Part shown: positions 10,220 through 19,755 of the stretch, in pieces | How positions within the stretch are numbered: position 1 is the first letter of the stretch | Layout: every line of letters begins with the position of its first letter | Assembly (NCBI GenBank): GCA_026014485.1 | Contig: JAOZIE010000023.1 | Coordinates: 491,164 to 555,163 of the forward strand | Source of the DNA: Candidatus Bathyarchaeota archaeon | GTDB lineage: Archaea > Thermoproteota > Bathyarchaeia > Bathyarchaeales > Bathycorpusculaceae | Length of the DNA stretch: 64,000 nt | Direction of reading: 5' to 3' | Notes under the pieces: model-generated | Databases searched by the model: none | Seen by the model: the letters and a program-made list of their open reading frames with translations, nothing else | What the model was told of the DNA's origin: nothing | Made by a program: the position numbers and the translations under genes

Positions 10220-11865
10220 GCCATTTCCCCCATTACATTTTTGCAGAAGGCTGCCGCTTCCTCTTTGGTTATCCACCCTTTCTTTTCGATTTCGTCTAAG
10301 CCCTCGTTTAGAATTAACCCGAAGGTGTTGAGGTCTATGAGGTTGCTGGCTCTGCATACCTCGTTCATTTTAATTCGGAACGCGGGGTCGCTTTGCATTT
10401 TTTCCAGAATGTTCGCGTTCAGAGTTTCCTGCAGTTTCCTGTTTGCAGGGTGAATCAGCGTTTTCAGTTTAGGTTCCGAATTTAACGTTAGTATCTTCTT
10501 TAGTCCGTTTAGTACGCTGCCCTCTTTGGTTAACGCGATTGGGGTAAGTATGTTGAACTTTTCATCTTCGCCCTTTGTGTATTTGATTAGGTACATGGGT
10601 AACTGTGCCAAAACGGGTTCATCGGGGTCGCCTAAGTCGCAGTTAACTTCCACTTGGCTTCTTAAGGCGTTGCCGCTGCGTTTCAAATCGTCAATTCTGT
10701 TTTCTAGGCTGCTGGTTATGTCTGCAGCTTGACTGGTCATTTCTTGGATTTGTTTTTGCTTCTCTTTTGTTTTAGCAGCGAACGCACTGTTGAGTTGGGT
10801 AAGTTTGTCTTCTTCTTGGGCTATGGCGCTTTGGTATTCTTCCCGTTTACTTTTGATTTTGTTTTCTCCTTCTTTCTTGGTTTTGTCGAGTTCTTCAGAG
10901 ATTGCTTTGATTTCCTTCTTTATGTTCTCAGCTTCTCTTTCATACTTCTTGTACGCGAAAGAACCCGCAGATGACTTAGGCGCATTTTTCTTCTTTTTCG
11001 CCGCATCCATTTTTCTTTGAACTGCGTCTTTTTTCTGTTCAACAACCTGAAGTTTATGTATGTATTTTTCGCGGCGTTTCTCCAATGCAGCGATTTTTCT
11101 GTCGAGGCTTCTTTGCATGGTTGTGACGGCTTTGTCCTGTTTCTGGGTTAATTTTTTGACGGCTTTGTCTACTATCGGCTTTAGGGCTGCAGTTTCCAGT
11201 TCAAGTCTGGTTTTTATTTTTTCTATTTCGTTGGCTGCTGCATTCTGGTGAAACTCCAATTCCTCTTTGAGCACAGCCAAAGCATATTTTACGCCCTTCG
11301 CGTCAGCCTGCATTGTTCTTAAGCAGTTTGTGAAGGCTTGACTGGTTTGGGCTGCGGCTTGAGCATCTATTTCCTGCGGAATCAGTTCGTTTCCTTCTTG
11401 GGTTTGGCTGACTGGTTCGCTTCCAAAGTACGTCTCTAAAAAGCCTAACAGTTCCCTGTCATCTATTACCCCTGCAAACGACTGCTTTACGGGTGCAGTG
11501 AACTCCTTGATTTCCATTGCTTGCGCTTTGAGTGCATCCATAAATTTCTGGGGGTTAACCGAATTTTTCTTCAGTTCCTCCATGAACGCTGCCGTCTTTG
11601 TGGGTTCTTCAAAGACAAAACCGTGGGAAACTGTGTTTAAGCCATCTGCGATGAGGCATGAGTTGTCGGTGGCAAGAATCCACATGGGATAGTGAACTTT
11701 TGAGATGAAAGCGATTTTCTCTGATACCTCCCTAAGAAAGCTGGGTTTTTTGCGCTGTGACTCAGCCATGCATACGACGCATGCGAGTTCTGCCTGATAG
11801 GATATGTCTTCGTTGTCGGTTGGTTTTTTTGTTATGAATGGGAGAACCCTGTTTTTCTCGTTCAT
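10216..11865 (-). CDS. Coiled-coil protein, operon partner of the AAA+ ATPase
   Basis: 549 aa with long charged coiled-coil core; stop overlaps ATPase start (TCAT on + strand). Confidence 0.75.
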   Translation of the reverse strand: MNEKNRVLPFITKKPTDNEDISYQAELACVVCMAESQRKKPSFLREVSEKIAFISKVHYPMWILATDNSCLIADGLNTVSHGFVFEEPTKTAAFMEELKKNSVNPQKFMDALKAQAMEIKEFTAPVKQSFAGVIDDRELLGFLETYFGSEPVSQTQEGNELIPQEIDAQAAAQTSQAFTNCLRTMQADAKGVKYALAVLKEELEFHQNAAANEIEKIKTRLELETAALKPIVDKAVKKLTQKQDKAVTTMQRSLDRKIAALEKRREKYIHKLQVVEQKKDAVQRKMDAAKKKKNAPKSSAGSFAYKKYEREAENIKKEIKAISEELDKTKKEGENKIKSKREEYQSAIAQEEDKLTQLNSAFAAKTKEKQKQIQEMTSQAADITSSLENRIDDLKRSGNALRSQVEVNCDLGDPDEPVLAQLPMYLIKYTKGEDEKFNILTPIALTKEGSVLNGLKKILTLNSEPKLKTLIHPANRKLQETLNANILEKMQSDPAFRIKMNEVCRASNLIDLNTFGLILNEGLDEIEKKGWITKEEAAAFCKNVMGEMA

Positions 11866-12164
11866 TGTTTCTTTTCCCCAAGCCCCGTTAAGTTGGAATT
11901 GTAAGTTTGATTTCGGGTTGCCGCCTGAAACTTTCCCTGAGCAGTTTCTTGGTGTCCCGATTTGTATTATTAAGGTGGCTGTTCTGTTTTTATCTTTTTA
12001 GTTCTTCGCGATTGTCCGCAGCGGTTTTTGCTTTGTAAACGTTGCCTACAAACGCTCCATCAGAAACGCTGGCTTTACGGATGGAACTGCTTGTTGCATC
12101 GTTATGTCCCAACAAATCCTCAAATCTAAATTCCCCGTAATTTTGCAATACACCTTTGGGGGGT

Positions 12165-12302
12165 TTGGATGATTTGGCGGCAAAATGCCCCAACTGCGGA
12201 AAAAAAATTTTGGTTCCTGAAAAAACCTTTAAAAACTGCGTGTTCCACATCGAAGCCTACAAATGCCCAGATTGCAAACGCCACTTCCACGTAACATATT
12301 AA
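12165..12302 (+). CDS. 45-aa zinc-ribbon microprotein (below the ORF-track cutoff)
   Basis: TTG start after G-rich tract: MDDLAAKCPNCGKKILVPEKTFKNCVFHIEAYKCPDCKRHFHVTY; two CPxC motifs. Confidence 0.6.
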   Translation: MDDLAAKCPNCGKKILVPEKTFKNCVFHIEAYKCPDCKRHFHVTY

Positions 12303-12465
12303 CAACCGAACCCTCAAGGTATTTTTGCTGTTGATTAGGCGAGAGATTACCTGACTGAGACATCTTAGGCTTTTGAAGTATAACTCACACTGCAATATGC
12401 TCCTCGGCGCCCAAACGCAAGCAAAGTTGGCTCGTTGGGGTTGACCGACCTAAGCGTTTCACAGA

Positions 12466-12532
12466 CCTATTTGGCGGCTAATATTGTCTCGGAAAAATCT
12501 ATAGGGGGGAGGTCGCTATTGGCAAATTTCAC
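12466..12532. repeat. Intergenic element copy A (paired with 62604..62670)
   Basis: CCTATTTGGcGGCTAATA...ATAGgGGGG...CTATTGGCAA.TT.CACA. Confidence 0.6.
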
Positions 12533-12630
12533 AGCCAAAAAGCAGCACGACCAACGTACCTGCCTGTCTGCGGATAGAATTTTTGCATAACTCTTTGAAA
12601 CTGCGACTTATCCTTGATTATTAAGGCGCG

Positions 12631-12846
12631 TCATTTCTGCAACAGAGACCCTGCAATGAAGACCCCGCCTAAAACGGCAAACGCAGCCAGCACAAGAACG
12701 GGCGCGTTCAAAACGCCGTGTTCCGCAATCTGCTCAAGGCTTCCCGCGCCCAAGAGGCAAACCGCTAATCCCACCAATATCAAGGCAACACCAAAGGCGC
12801 AGGGCGTGAAGCGGTCTTTTGCAGCTTGACTGTGGGCTGCGTTCAT
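12631..12846 (-). CDS. Small membrane protein
   Basis: 71 aa, two predicted TM segments. Confidence 0.5.
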   Translation of the reverse strand: MNAAHSQAAKDRFTPCAFGVALILVGLAVCLLGAGSLEQIAEHGVLNAPVLVLAAFAVLGGVFIAGSLLQK

Positions 12847-13044
12847 TTTTGTTTCCTCACTTTTTGGTCTATGTTTGGGCTTATAATGTTTGGCTTTTCC
12901 ACCAAACGCAGCCGCAGTTTCCCCTCCGAATTTGGTTGGTGGCGGTCGGCTTTTTCTGTGTAGCCCTCTGGTTTGTGGGTTATCCCTTAGTTATATATGG
13001 CATGACCTCTTAGTTCATCAGCGATACAGAAGAGCTTACGGAGG

Positions 13045-13692
13045 ATGCTGGGTATGTTGATGACTAAGATGTTTGCGGTTGGCATGTACTTAGCTAACTG
13101 TTACGTGGTCCACTGCAAGGACACCCTACAGGCAGCAGTCATAGACCCCGGGTTTGGCAGCGCAGAAGAAGCCCAAGAACTCCTTACACACATCGAAACA
13201 AACGATTTAGAACTCAAATTCATCATCAACACGCATGGGCACCCCGACCACACCTGTGGAAACCAACTCCTCAAAGACCGCTTCCGTATCCCCATCTGCG
13301 TCCACGAGGACGACGCTTACATGCTGGGCGAGTCAGGCTGGGAAACCGCACGTTACTTCGGCTTCGAGAAGGTTTCACCCCCCGCAGACGTTCTCCTGCA
13401 TGAAGGTAGCTACATAAAAATCGGCGACGTCACCCTCCGAGTCATCCACACACCCGGACACAGCTTCGGCAGCATAGTTCTCCTAGGAGAAACCGAAGTG
13501 TTCACAGGCGACACCCTATTCGCCGGTTCCATCGGACGCACCGACTTCCCCGCAAGCAGCGACCGCGAAATGCAAAAATCACTCCGAAAACTGCTAACCC
13601 TCCAAGACTACTTCGTCGTCTACCCCGGACACGGACCCACAACCACCATCGGCGAAGAAAAACGCGTCAACCCCTTCCTAAGAATGCTCTAA
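13045..13692 (+). CDS. MBL-fold metallo-hydrolase (glyoxalase II-like)
   Basis: THGHPDHTCGN, HTPGHSFGS, FTGDTLF, YPGHGP motifs. Confidence 0.9.
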   Translation: MLGMLMTKMFAVGMYLANCYVVHCKDTLQAAVIDPGFGSAEEAQELLTHIETNDLELKFIINTHGHPDHTCGNQLLKDRFRIPICVHEDDAYMLGESGWETARYFGFEKVSPPADVLLHEGSYIKIGDVTLRVIHTPGHSFGSIVLLGETEVFTGDTLFAGSIGRTDFPASSDREMQKSLRKLLTLQDYFVVYPGHGPTTTIGEEKRVNPFLRML

Positions 13693-13819
13693 CCCAACCC
13701 CCAACACATGATTTCTTGTTTGTGTTGTAGTTATGTGCAACACATCTTCAGTATGGCATCGCATGACATAATATTTTAATAGCGTGTTCACTCGACTCAT
13801 AGCCTGCCGAGAGGGGAAC

Positions 13820-15442
13820 ATGCCTAACCTATCCTTGTCAGGTCTCAAAAACCTCCGAATAAACCTGAATCTACACCTCAAAAAAGAGCCGGAAGAAGCT
13901 ATCCCTCCACCCGCCCCGAAAAGCATCCCTCGGGGACTCAAAGTTATAGAAAAATACTCCCTCTACGAGCCCTTCTGCCACGTCATCATCGTTCAGAACC
14001 CCAAAACCGGCGAACACAAATACATACTTGATGAACTTCAGCTTGACCCTCTTGAAAGAGACGTTTACCACCGCATCTTGGAGATTCTGCTGGCTGAAAT
14101 TGAATCCCCCAAAGAAGAAATCGCCGACCCCCGCAGATTCTTCGCTGAAGCAGCCAAAAAAATCGTGGATAAATATCGCATCAGTCTCGGCTGGCTCCCC
14201 GACGTTTCATGGTACAAAATCCTCTACCACGCCGAACGCGACCTCGTCGGCTTTGGAAAAATCGACCCGCTTATGCGTGACCCAAACATCGAAGACATAA
14301 GCTGCGACGGCGTCAACAAACCCGTCTACATTTGGCACCGAAACCACGAAAGCATCGAAACCAACCTACAATTTGAAAACGATGAAATCCTCGACAATAT
14401 GGTCGTTAAGCTTGTTCACATGGCAGGCAAACACGTCAGCACCGCTTTTCCCATCGTGGATGCCTCATTACCCGGCAAACACCGCTTGGCTGTTTGTTAC
14501 CGCCGCGAAATCACGCCTTTTGGCACAGCTTTCACCATCAGAAAATTCAAAGAAGACCCCTACTCAATCATAGACCTCATAAACATAGGCACCTTCAGCG
14601 AGGAAATGGCTGCTTACCTGTGGGTTTGCCTTGAAAACCGTGCGTCAGTCATGGTTCTGGGGGGCACCGCAGCGGGCAAAACCACCGCCCTCAACGCCTT
14701 AGGCTGTCTCATAAAGCCTGGAAGCAAAATCATGACTATAGAGGAAACCGCCGAGTTGAACCTGTCTCATGAAAACTGGGTTTCCCTCATCGCTAGGCAA
14801 AGCTACGGTTTAGGCGGAAGCAGCGTGGGTGAAGTGGCTCTGTTTGATTTGGTTAAAACCTGCATGAGGCACCGCCCTGACCTGATGATAGTCGGAGAAG
14901 TCCGCGGTCAAGAAGCTTACGTGCTGTTTCAGGCTTTGGCTACCGGGCACGGCGGCATGTGCACTATGCACGCTGAAAACGTGGAGTCCGCCGTGAAGCG
15001 GTTAACCCAAAAGCCCATGGACATCTCACCCGCCTACATTCCCCTCATGAACATCGTAATGTCGGTTCAACGCGTCCACTTGGTCAAGAACGGCGAAAAG
15101 AAAGCTTTCAGACGCGTGCTCTCCGTCAACGAAATCCTCGACTACGAGAAATACGTGCACCCGTTCAAGTGGGACCCCCTGAAAGACGAGCATCAGATGT
15201 CCCTTGAAAGCAGCGCGCAGATAACCTCGATAGCGGAACGGCTGGGCATGAACGTTGAAGATGTGCATGCAGAGATTAACAGGCGCCGCAACGTGCTATG
15301 TTGGATGCGTACGCAGAAGATACGCAGCTACCGCGACGTGGCAACCGTAATCGCCGAATACTACGCTCGCCCCAAACAATTCTACGAAAAAGTTCTTTCG
15401 GAAAAGGAGGCAAAACCCGTTGCCGTTAATCGAAACGCTTGA
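13820..15442 (+). CDS. Type II/IV secretion system ATPase (pilus assembly ATPase)
   Basis: Walker A GGTAAGKTT, MTIEETAEL, GEVRGQEAYVLFQALATGHGGMCTMHAE; start at ATG 13820. Confidence 0.92.
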   Translation: MPNLSLSGLKNLRINLNLHLKKEPEEAIPPPAPKSIPRGLKVIEKYSLYEPFCHVIIVQNPKTGEHKYILDELQLDPLERDVYHRILEILLAEIESPKEEIADPRRFFAEAAKKIVDKYRISLGWLPDVSWYKILYHAERDLVGFGKIDPLMRDPNIEDISCDGVNKPVYIWHRNHESIETNLQFENDEILDNMVVKLVHMAGKHVSTAFPIVDASLPGKHRLAVCYRREITPFGTAFTIRKFKEDPYSIIDLINIGTFSEEMAAYLWVCLENRASVMVLGGTAAGKTTALNALGCLIKPGSKIMTIEETAELNLSHENWVSLIARQSYGLGGSSVGEVALFDLVKTCMRHRPDLMIVGEVRGQEAYVLFQALATGHGGMCTMHAENVESAVKRLTQKPMDISPAYIPLMNIVMSVQRVHLVKNGEKKAFRRVLSVNEILDYEKYVHPFKWDPLKDEHQMSLESSAQITSIAERLGMNVEDVHAEINRRRNVLCWMRTQKIRSYRDVATVIAEYYARPKQFYEKVLSEKEAKPVAVNRNA

Positions 15443-17150
15443 AGGCTGGTCCTTCCGCGTCTTCGGCAAAGCAGCCCCCTTCTTCCTGAAACGCATCTAC
15501 CAATTCAAAACTCCCCTAGAAAAGGGACGCGTCAAAATTTACCCTGAAACCTACGTTTCCCTCATGCTTTTCGCCGCCTTGCTCACCGTTCCAGTCTCCG
15601 TCATCGGCGGGGCACTCTTTTTGCTCTACGGTTTGCTGCCTCTACTCATTCTGGTTCCAATGCCCCTTTTTGTTCTCGTAGGATTCATGGTTATTCCTCT
15701 GTCCAAAGCCAGCGACCGCGCCTCAAACCTTGAACGGGAAATGCCCTTCGCCGCAGCATACATCAGCGTCATGGCTTCAGGCGGCATAGCACCATACACC
15801 AGCTTCAAACGGCTCTCCGAAGTCGAGTTGATGCCTGCCATGCGCGGCGAAGCAAGAGAAATCATGAAAGACGTGGAGATATTCGGCATTGACCCCCTGT
15901 CGGCTCTGGAGGGCGCGGCAAAGAAGACGCCGCTGGACATATTCAAAGACTTCTTAGGCGGCTACGCATCCACCGTCATCATAGGCGGCGACATCGGGCA
16001 CTTCTTGGAACGCAAAGCCGAAGACATATTCAAAACCCGCGCCCTACGCGTTAAAGCCGCCGCTGAACGACTAGGGATGCTGCTGGAAACTTTCATAATC
16101 GTCATGGTTATGATGTCGCTTTGCTTCTACATCCTCTTCGCGGTGGACCGCATCAACGGCGGCGGAGGCGGCGACGCCTCAGTTTACACGGGCATAATCA
16201 TGTACACCTACCTGTTTACGCCTATGCTGTCTATGCTTTTTGTTTACTTGGCGCACAGCATGCAGCCCAAAACTCCCGTGGTGGAGATGCGTCCCTACAA
16301 AATCTTCGGCGTCTGCAGCATCCTAGGCGTAGTCTTGTTCCTGTTACTCACCAACTTTGTGGGCATGGTTCAGCTTCCCCTCTTCACGCAGCTCCAAGCG
16401 ATGGGGCTGGATATGCCCGTAGCCGTAGCTGTCTCTCTTTTCGTCGCGACTGCCCCCGCCGCGTTTGTTCACGTAAAAATGTCCAAGAAGAAAAACAGCA
16501 TGGAGCAGGGAGTCAACAGCTTCCTGCGGGACCTCACTGAAATCCGCAAAACAGGCTTATCCCCCGAGAAATGCATCGAAAGCCTAAGCAAACGCGACTA
16601 CGGCGCATTCAGCAAGGAACTCCGCAAAATCAGCGCCGAGATTTCATGGGGCATTCCCGTGAAAAAGGTCATGATGGATTTCCTCAAGCGCACCCGCAGC
16701 TGGATGGTGCAGATAGTTATGTTTTTGCTGGTTGAAACCATCGACGTGGGCGGCGGCACCATCGCCATGATTGAATCTCTTTCCAGATTCAACAACCTCA
16801 CACAGGAAGTGGAAAAAGAAAAGAAGATGTCTGTTCGCCCCTACGTTATGATGCCGTATTTGGCTTCGATTCTGCTGGTGGCAACAACCATCATGATGAT
16901 GAGTTTCACCACCGGATTTGGGGCAGGAACAATGAGCGCAGCCACAGGCGCGGCGGCTGCTCCCAGCCAAGATTTAGGCATGATGCAGACGATATTCATG
17001 ACTTCCGTAATTTTCCACAGCTACCTCATCGGCATTGTAGCTGGAAAAATCAGCGACGAATCCATCGCCAGCGGCTTCAAGCATGCCAGTATCCTTGTAA
17101 TAATCGCTGTTATCGCAGCCAAGGTCATCCCGCAATTCGTGAATTTCTGA
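15420..17150 (+). CDS. Type II secretion F-domain (TadC/FlaJ-like) membrane protein
   Basis: 576 aa, two T2SSF-like halves with multiple TM segments; overlaps ATPase 3' end. Confidence 0.88.
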   Translation: MPLIETLEGWSFRVFGKAAPFFLKRIYQFKTPLEKGRVKIYPETYVSLMLFAALLTVPVSVIGGALFLLYGLLPLLILVPMPLFVLVGFMVIPLSKASDRASNLEREMPFAAAYISVMASGGIAPYTSFKRLSEVELMPAMRGEAREIMKDVEIFGIDPLSALEGAAKKTPLDIFKDFLGGYASTVIIGGDIGHFLERKAEDIFKTRALRVKAAAERLGMLLETFIIVMVMMSLCFYILFAVDRINGGGGGDASVYTGIIMYTYLFTPMLSMLFVYLAHSMQPKTPVVEMRPYKIFGVCSILGVVLFLLLTNFVGMVQLPLFTQLQAMGLDMPVAVAVSLFVATAPAAFVHVKMSKKKNSMEQGVNSFLRDLTEIRKTGLSPEKCIESLSKRDYGAFSKELRKISAEISWGIPVKKVMMDFLKRTRSWMVQIVMFLLVETIDVGGGTIAMIESLSRFNNLTQEVEKEKKMSVRPYVMMPYLASILLVATTIMMMSFTTGFGAGTMSAATGAAAAPSQDLGMMQTIFMTSVIFHSYLIGIVAGKISDESIASGFKHASILVIIAVIAAKVIPQFVNF

Positions 17151-17151
17151 C

Positions 17152-18015
17152 ATGAGCGAAGAAAACATGGCAACCAAAAAAACTCGAAAAAGCTTCCGAA
17201 GCAACAGGCAAGCGGTCAGCCCAGCCATCTCCACCGTGTTAATGACCAGCGCCCTTGTCGTTATGGTTCTTGTTGCGATGACGTACGCGCAGACTTACCT
17301 AAATTTCAGCATGGCAGAAAACGAGTTCAGCACAAACAGGCAGTTCATGCTAACCAGCGGTCTCCAAATGGACGACATCGCGTGGACCATTGGACGTACC
17401 CAAACTGTTCGGTATTCAAGCAATTTTGGTCATGTAACCTTTGAGAACGCCACCCTATTCTGCTCATGTGAAGTATCCGCAGATGAAATAAACTGGCAGG
17501 AGGTCTTCAACTACACCACAGGAATTATCCTGTTCAACATGCCTGTAGCTGATTACACTTTAGGCAACGGCTACTTTGAACGTGTCTTTCCCGCTCAGAA
17601 CAGTTCTTTTTGTCAGGAAGGCGCCTCAGCACCTGTTTGCCATGTGTTCGTGGTTGAGCAGATGCCTATGACCGACGGAAGTTTCGCTCGAGTTGTAGCT
17701 GCGCCTTCGGTTCGCATGCTTCGCTCTTCTATAGAGACACAGAACTACGTCAAGTTCTACATGCCTCAGCTGATAAATGGCACTGATAAGCTGCTTTCGC
17801 AGTCTGTGACTTTGGCTGGCGAAAACGTCCTTCAGTATGTACCTGGCGGATTCACTTACGTTCGGTTCACCGTTGCCTACCCGAAGTCGGGTCAGGGCTT
17901 TGACTTCGCCTTCTTCGGGTTTGACTCTGGGTCTGTAACTGTGACTTTGCCGTCAAATTCCGTTGTGGAGTTTTACTTGGGCACGATAACGGTTTCGATT
18001 GGACTCCATGCTTAA
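17152..18015 (+). CDS. Archaeal pilin-like protein
   Basis: N-terminus RQAVSPAISTVLMTSALVVMVLVAM resembles class III signal/pilin segment. Confidence 0.75.
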   Translation: MSEENMATKKTRKSFRSNRQAVSPAISTVLMTSALVVMVLVAMTYAQTYLNFSMAENEFSTNRQFMLTSGLQMDDIAWTIGRTQTVRYSSNFGHVTFENATLFCSCEVSADEINWQEVFNYTTGIILFNMPVADYTLGNGYFERVFPAQNSSFCQEGASAPVCHVFVVEQMPMTDGSFARVVAAPSVRMLRSSIETQNYVKFYMPQLINGTDKLLSQSVTLAGENVLQYVPGGFTYVRFTVAYPKSGQGFDFAFFGFDSGSVTVTLPSNSVVEFYLGTITVSIGLHA

Positions 18016-18032
18016 AATGAATGGTGAAATGA

Positions 18033-18515
18033 ATGGCACACGTAACTGTAGAATACATGATACTGGTTCCAATGTTGATTCTCCAGATATTCCTGTTCCC
18101 CTTTGCAGTGGGCTGGGTCATGGACACATGGGTGGATTCACGCAGAGAACTCGTTCTTGAGGAGACAGCTAGCCATCTGGGCGGCTCCCTGCAGCAGGTG
18201 TATCTAGCCTTAAACCACCAAACCATTCAGTCAGCTACTTTGACAAACAGGCTGGATATTCCCTTGTTAATAGACGGCAAAGCTTACACAGGAAACGTAA
18301 CGTGGCATCAAGCGGTGGACTTTGAGGTAGACTCAAACAGAATCTTGGACGTAACGCTGACGCTCTCAGGTTCAGGGCTCTCAGCAACCGCATCGGTTAC
18401 GCTTGGATCCAACGTGGAATGGCAAAACTCCACTTTCTTAAGCAGTTCCACAACCGTTTGCATAATTGCGCAGAAGTTTTCGAACGGAACCATCAACTTA
18501 TCTTTCGGAGCATGA
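18033..18515 (+). CDS. Pilin-like membrane-anchored protein of the pilus locus
   Basis: MAHVTVEYMILVPMLILQIFLFPFAV hydrophobic N-terminus, operonic. Confidence 0.65.
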   Translation: MAHVTVEYMILVPMLILQIFLFPFAVGWVMDTWVDSRRELVLEETASHLGGSLQQVYLALNHQTIQSATLTNRLDIPLLIDGKAYTGNVTWHQAVDFEVDSNRILDVTLTLSGSGLSATASVTLGSNVEWQNSTFLSSSTTVCIIAQKFSNGTINLSFGA

Positions 18516-18526
18516 GGTGAAGAAAA

Positions 18527-19753
18527 TTGGCAAGTGCAACAATAGACCATCTGGTTTCCTTCGTGATTTTCTTGGGGGCGATTCTGCTTTTCATGAATCT
18601 CTTTGGTCAAACCATACAGACAGCCGTCATCTATCAAGAACACAAAACTATAGCCGCGAAAGCCAGCGATTTGCTCGACAGCATACTGCTCAATTCGGGT
18701 ACCCCAAGCGATTGGGGGCGGCTCAATTGCACTCCAACTGGGTTTGGCCTTCAAGATCCCGAATTCACGCAGTACCGGCTCAGCCCGTATTCCCTGATGC
18801 GGCTGGAACCCGCCGTGGGTGAACCCATCTACTACGACCCCACCGAGTCTTACTACAGTAACATAACCATCGGGGACCGCAATTTTCTGTTGATGCCTAA
18901 CGATTTATCGCTGAACTATTCATTTGTAACAGAGCTTCTTGGGGTAAACGGCACCTACGGTTTTCAACTGAACTTGGACCCCATAATATCTGTCTCTGTG
19001 AATGAAACACACTCTGCAAACCCGTTAGTGCTCAACTTAAAAGTCGTCGGCACAGGGTTTCCATTGGTTAACGCCACTGTAGCCTACTGCTTCTTGAAAG
19101 TTGGCAGTAATGGAGTCACCCCTTATTACGCAAGCATATTCGACACGACAGTCACTGACGCCACTGGCACAGTTGACATTAACTTCAGCGACGTAGCAGA
19201 TGACGATTCTTATGCATTCATCGCTTACGCAAGCGTCGGCGGACTCGTCGGAGTAGGCTACTACGAACGCACAAATGACCAAGAGCAATACGTGATTCCT
19301 TTCATCGACAGCTTCGAAGAAGGTCGCCTGCTGCTCGCTCACAGCTACGACGTTCACATTTTTGACAATCCCGCATCCGCAGTTTTCTACAACGCCACCT
19401 TCGTTTTGATGTCTGAAGACTTCACGTTGCGTGACATGTTTGTTGCAGCGGGGCAGGTTGACAAAATAGTCTATGGGCAGGGAAGCGACCAAGCCTTCCA
19501 GTATATGGACATTCCAACATGCAACCCCGGCATTTTAGTCATAACCTACCACACTAACAACGGCGACGGCGTTGTGTTGATGCCTTGGGGCATGAATTCG
19601 TTGGCTTTCTCAGTTAACTTTGGCATCAACGGTGCTGCCTCACAAAATCAAGAGTGGGTTTCAACTGATTCACGAATAGTTCTCGTCGGAGGCGTCGCTT
19701 ACCAAGCTATGCTATCGCTTTGGAGCTACCAAGGTCGTCAGGTGGTCGGCTAA
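18527..19753 (+). CDS. Pilin-like surface protein
   Basis: MASATIDHLVSFVIFLGAILLFMNLFGQ N-terminal TM, extracellular Asn-rich domain. Confidence 0.7.
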   Translation: MASATIDHLVSFVIFLGAILLFMNLFGQTIQTAVIYQEHKTIAAKASDLLDSILLNSGTPSDWGRLNCTPTGFGLQDPEFTQYRLSPYSLMRLEPAVGEPIYYDPTESYYSNITIGDRNFLLMPNDLSLNYSFVTELLGVNGTYGFQLNLDPIISVSVNETHSANPLVLNLKVVGTGFPLVNATVAYCFLKVGSNGVTPYYASIFDTTVTDATGTVDINFSDVADDDSYAFIAYASVGGLVGVGYYERTNDQEQYVIPFIDSFEEGRLLLAHSYDVHIFDNPASAVFYNATFVLMSEDFTLRDMFVAAGQVDKIVYGQGSDQAFQYMDIPTCNPGILVITYHTNNGDGVVLMPWGMNSLAFSVNFGINGAASQNQEWVSTDSRIVLVGGVAYQAMLSLWSYQGRQVVG

Positions 19754-19755
19754 AC

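Noticed and set aside
11990-12395. Minus-strand ORFs of 86 and 89 aa
   Set aside because: Opposite strand carries the zinc-ribbon microprotein, which has far better coding evidence
16121-16540. Plus-strand 139-aa ORF in another frame of the TadC-like gene
   Set aside because: Out-of-frame shadow of a well supported membrane protein
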